Shown in pieces: positions 16,558-16,611 of a DNA stretch of 16,611 bases. This stretch comes from CANQDT01 sp051878935 (GTDB lineage Bacteria; Bacillota; Clostridia; Lachnospirales; Lachnospiraceae): positions 1 through 16,611 of the forward strand of contig JBJELB010000024.1 of NCBI GenBank assembly GCA_051878935.1. The letters run 5' to 3'. The notes beneath the pieces are model-generated. The model saw nothing but the letters and a program-made list of their open reading frames with translations, made no database searches and was not told the DNA's origin. The position numbers and the translations under genes were made by a program. Positions within the stretch are counted from its first letter, which is position 1; every line of letters starts with the position of its first letter.

Positions 16558-16611
16558 TATGATGTTGGGGTCAAAACCATAAATAGCTTTGCCCCCATTT
16601 CTATAGCACCT
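16558..16611 (-). repeat. Right copy of 54-bp perfect inverted repeat
   Basis: Reverse complement of 2-55 without mismatch, flush with the window end. It contains the same imperfect hairpin. With no recombinase beside it and no view beyond the edge, target-site duplications cannot be checked. Confidence 0.95.

Noticed and set aside
2..16611. A 16.6-kb invertible segment controlled by a site-specific recombinase
   Set aside because: Inverted repeats are present but no recombinase gene is in the window, and the repeats coincide with the window ends, where an assembly break is at least as likely.

Overview
The window reads as one compact carbohydrate-use locus from a low-GC Gram-positive anaerobe, most like a gut or rumen Lachnospiraceae (Roseburia/Butyrivibrio type). 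This rests on AT-rich composition, strong AGGAGG ribosome binding sites, a DUF3502-type sugar-binding lipoprotein, very large secreted proteins with lysine-rich Big_2 immunoglobulin-like modules, and a GH30 plus AraC pair. No rRNA, tRNA, CRISPR array, transposase or recombinase gene is visible, so genus and species cannot be fixed.

Layout, all on the + strand: 1-270 is an untranslated leader that starts in one copy of a 54-bp repeat and carries a strong hairpin (206-237). Then follow a substrate-binding lipoprotein (271-1851), a multi-Ig-domain secreted protein (1868-4696), a 2098-residue secreted heparinase II/III-fold polysaccharide lyase (4706-11002), a secreted non-catalytic protein with duplicated jelly-roll-like modules (11042-14098), a cytoplasmic GH30 glycosidase (14126-15481), and an AraC/cupin regulator (15585-16442). 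The last has its own extended -10 promoter and a terminator hairpin. The inverted second copy of the 54-bp repeat ends the window. The first five genes are 9-39 nt apart with no visible terminator between them, so they probably form one operon. No stretch over 300 bases lacks a gene.

Proposed division of labour (inference): the giant lyase and the two Ig/jelly-roll proteins sit at the cell surface, bind an acidic polysaccharide and cut it by beta-elimination. The lipoprotein captures oligosaccharides for an ABC importer whose permeases are not in the window. The GH30 enzyme removes a beta-linked sugar inside the cell, and the AraC protein senses a product and controls the operon. The missing parts are informative: there is no unsaturated-uronidase (GH88/GH105), sulfatase, permease or ATPase gene. 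The substrate therefore cannot be named, although a sulfated glycosaminoglycan looks less likely than an unsulfated acidic plant or microbial polysaccharide.

The most unusual items are the lyase, whose catalytic toroid appears interrupted by jelly-roll-like modules; the A-B-B-A-B protein with no enzyme domain; a homologous lysine-rich Big_2 module shared by three consecutive secreted proteins; and the perfect 54-bp inverted repeat at the two ends. That repeat is either a mobile or dispersed element or the reason an assembled contig stops here.
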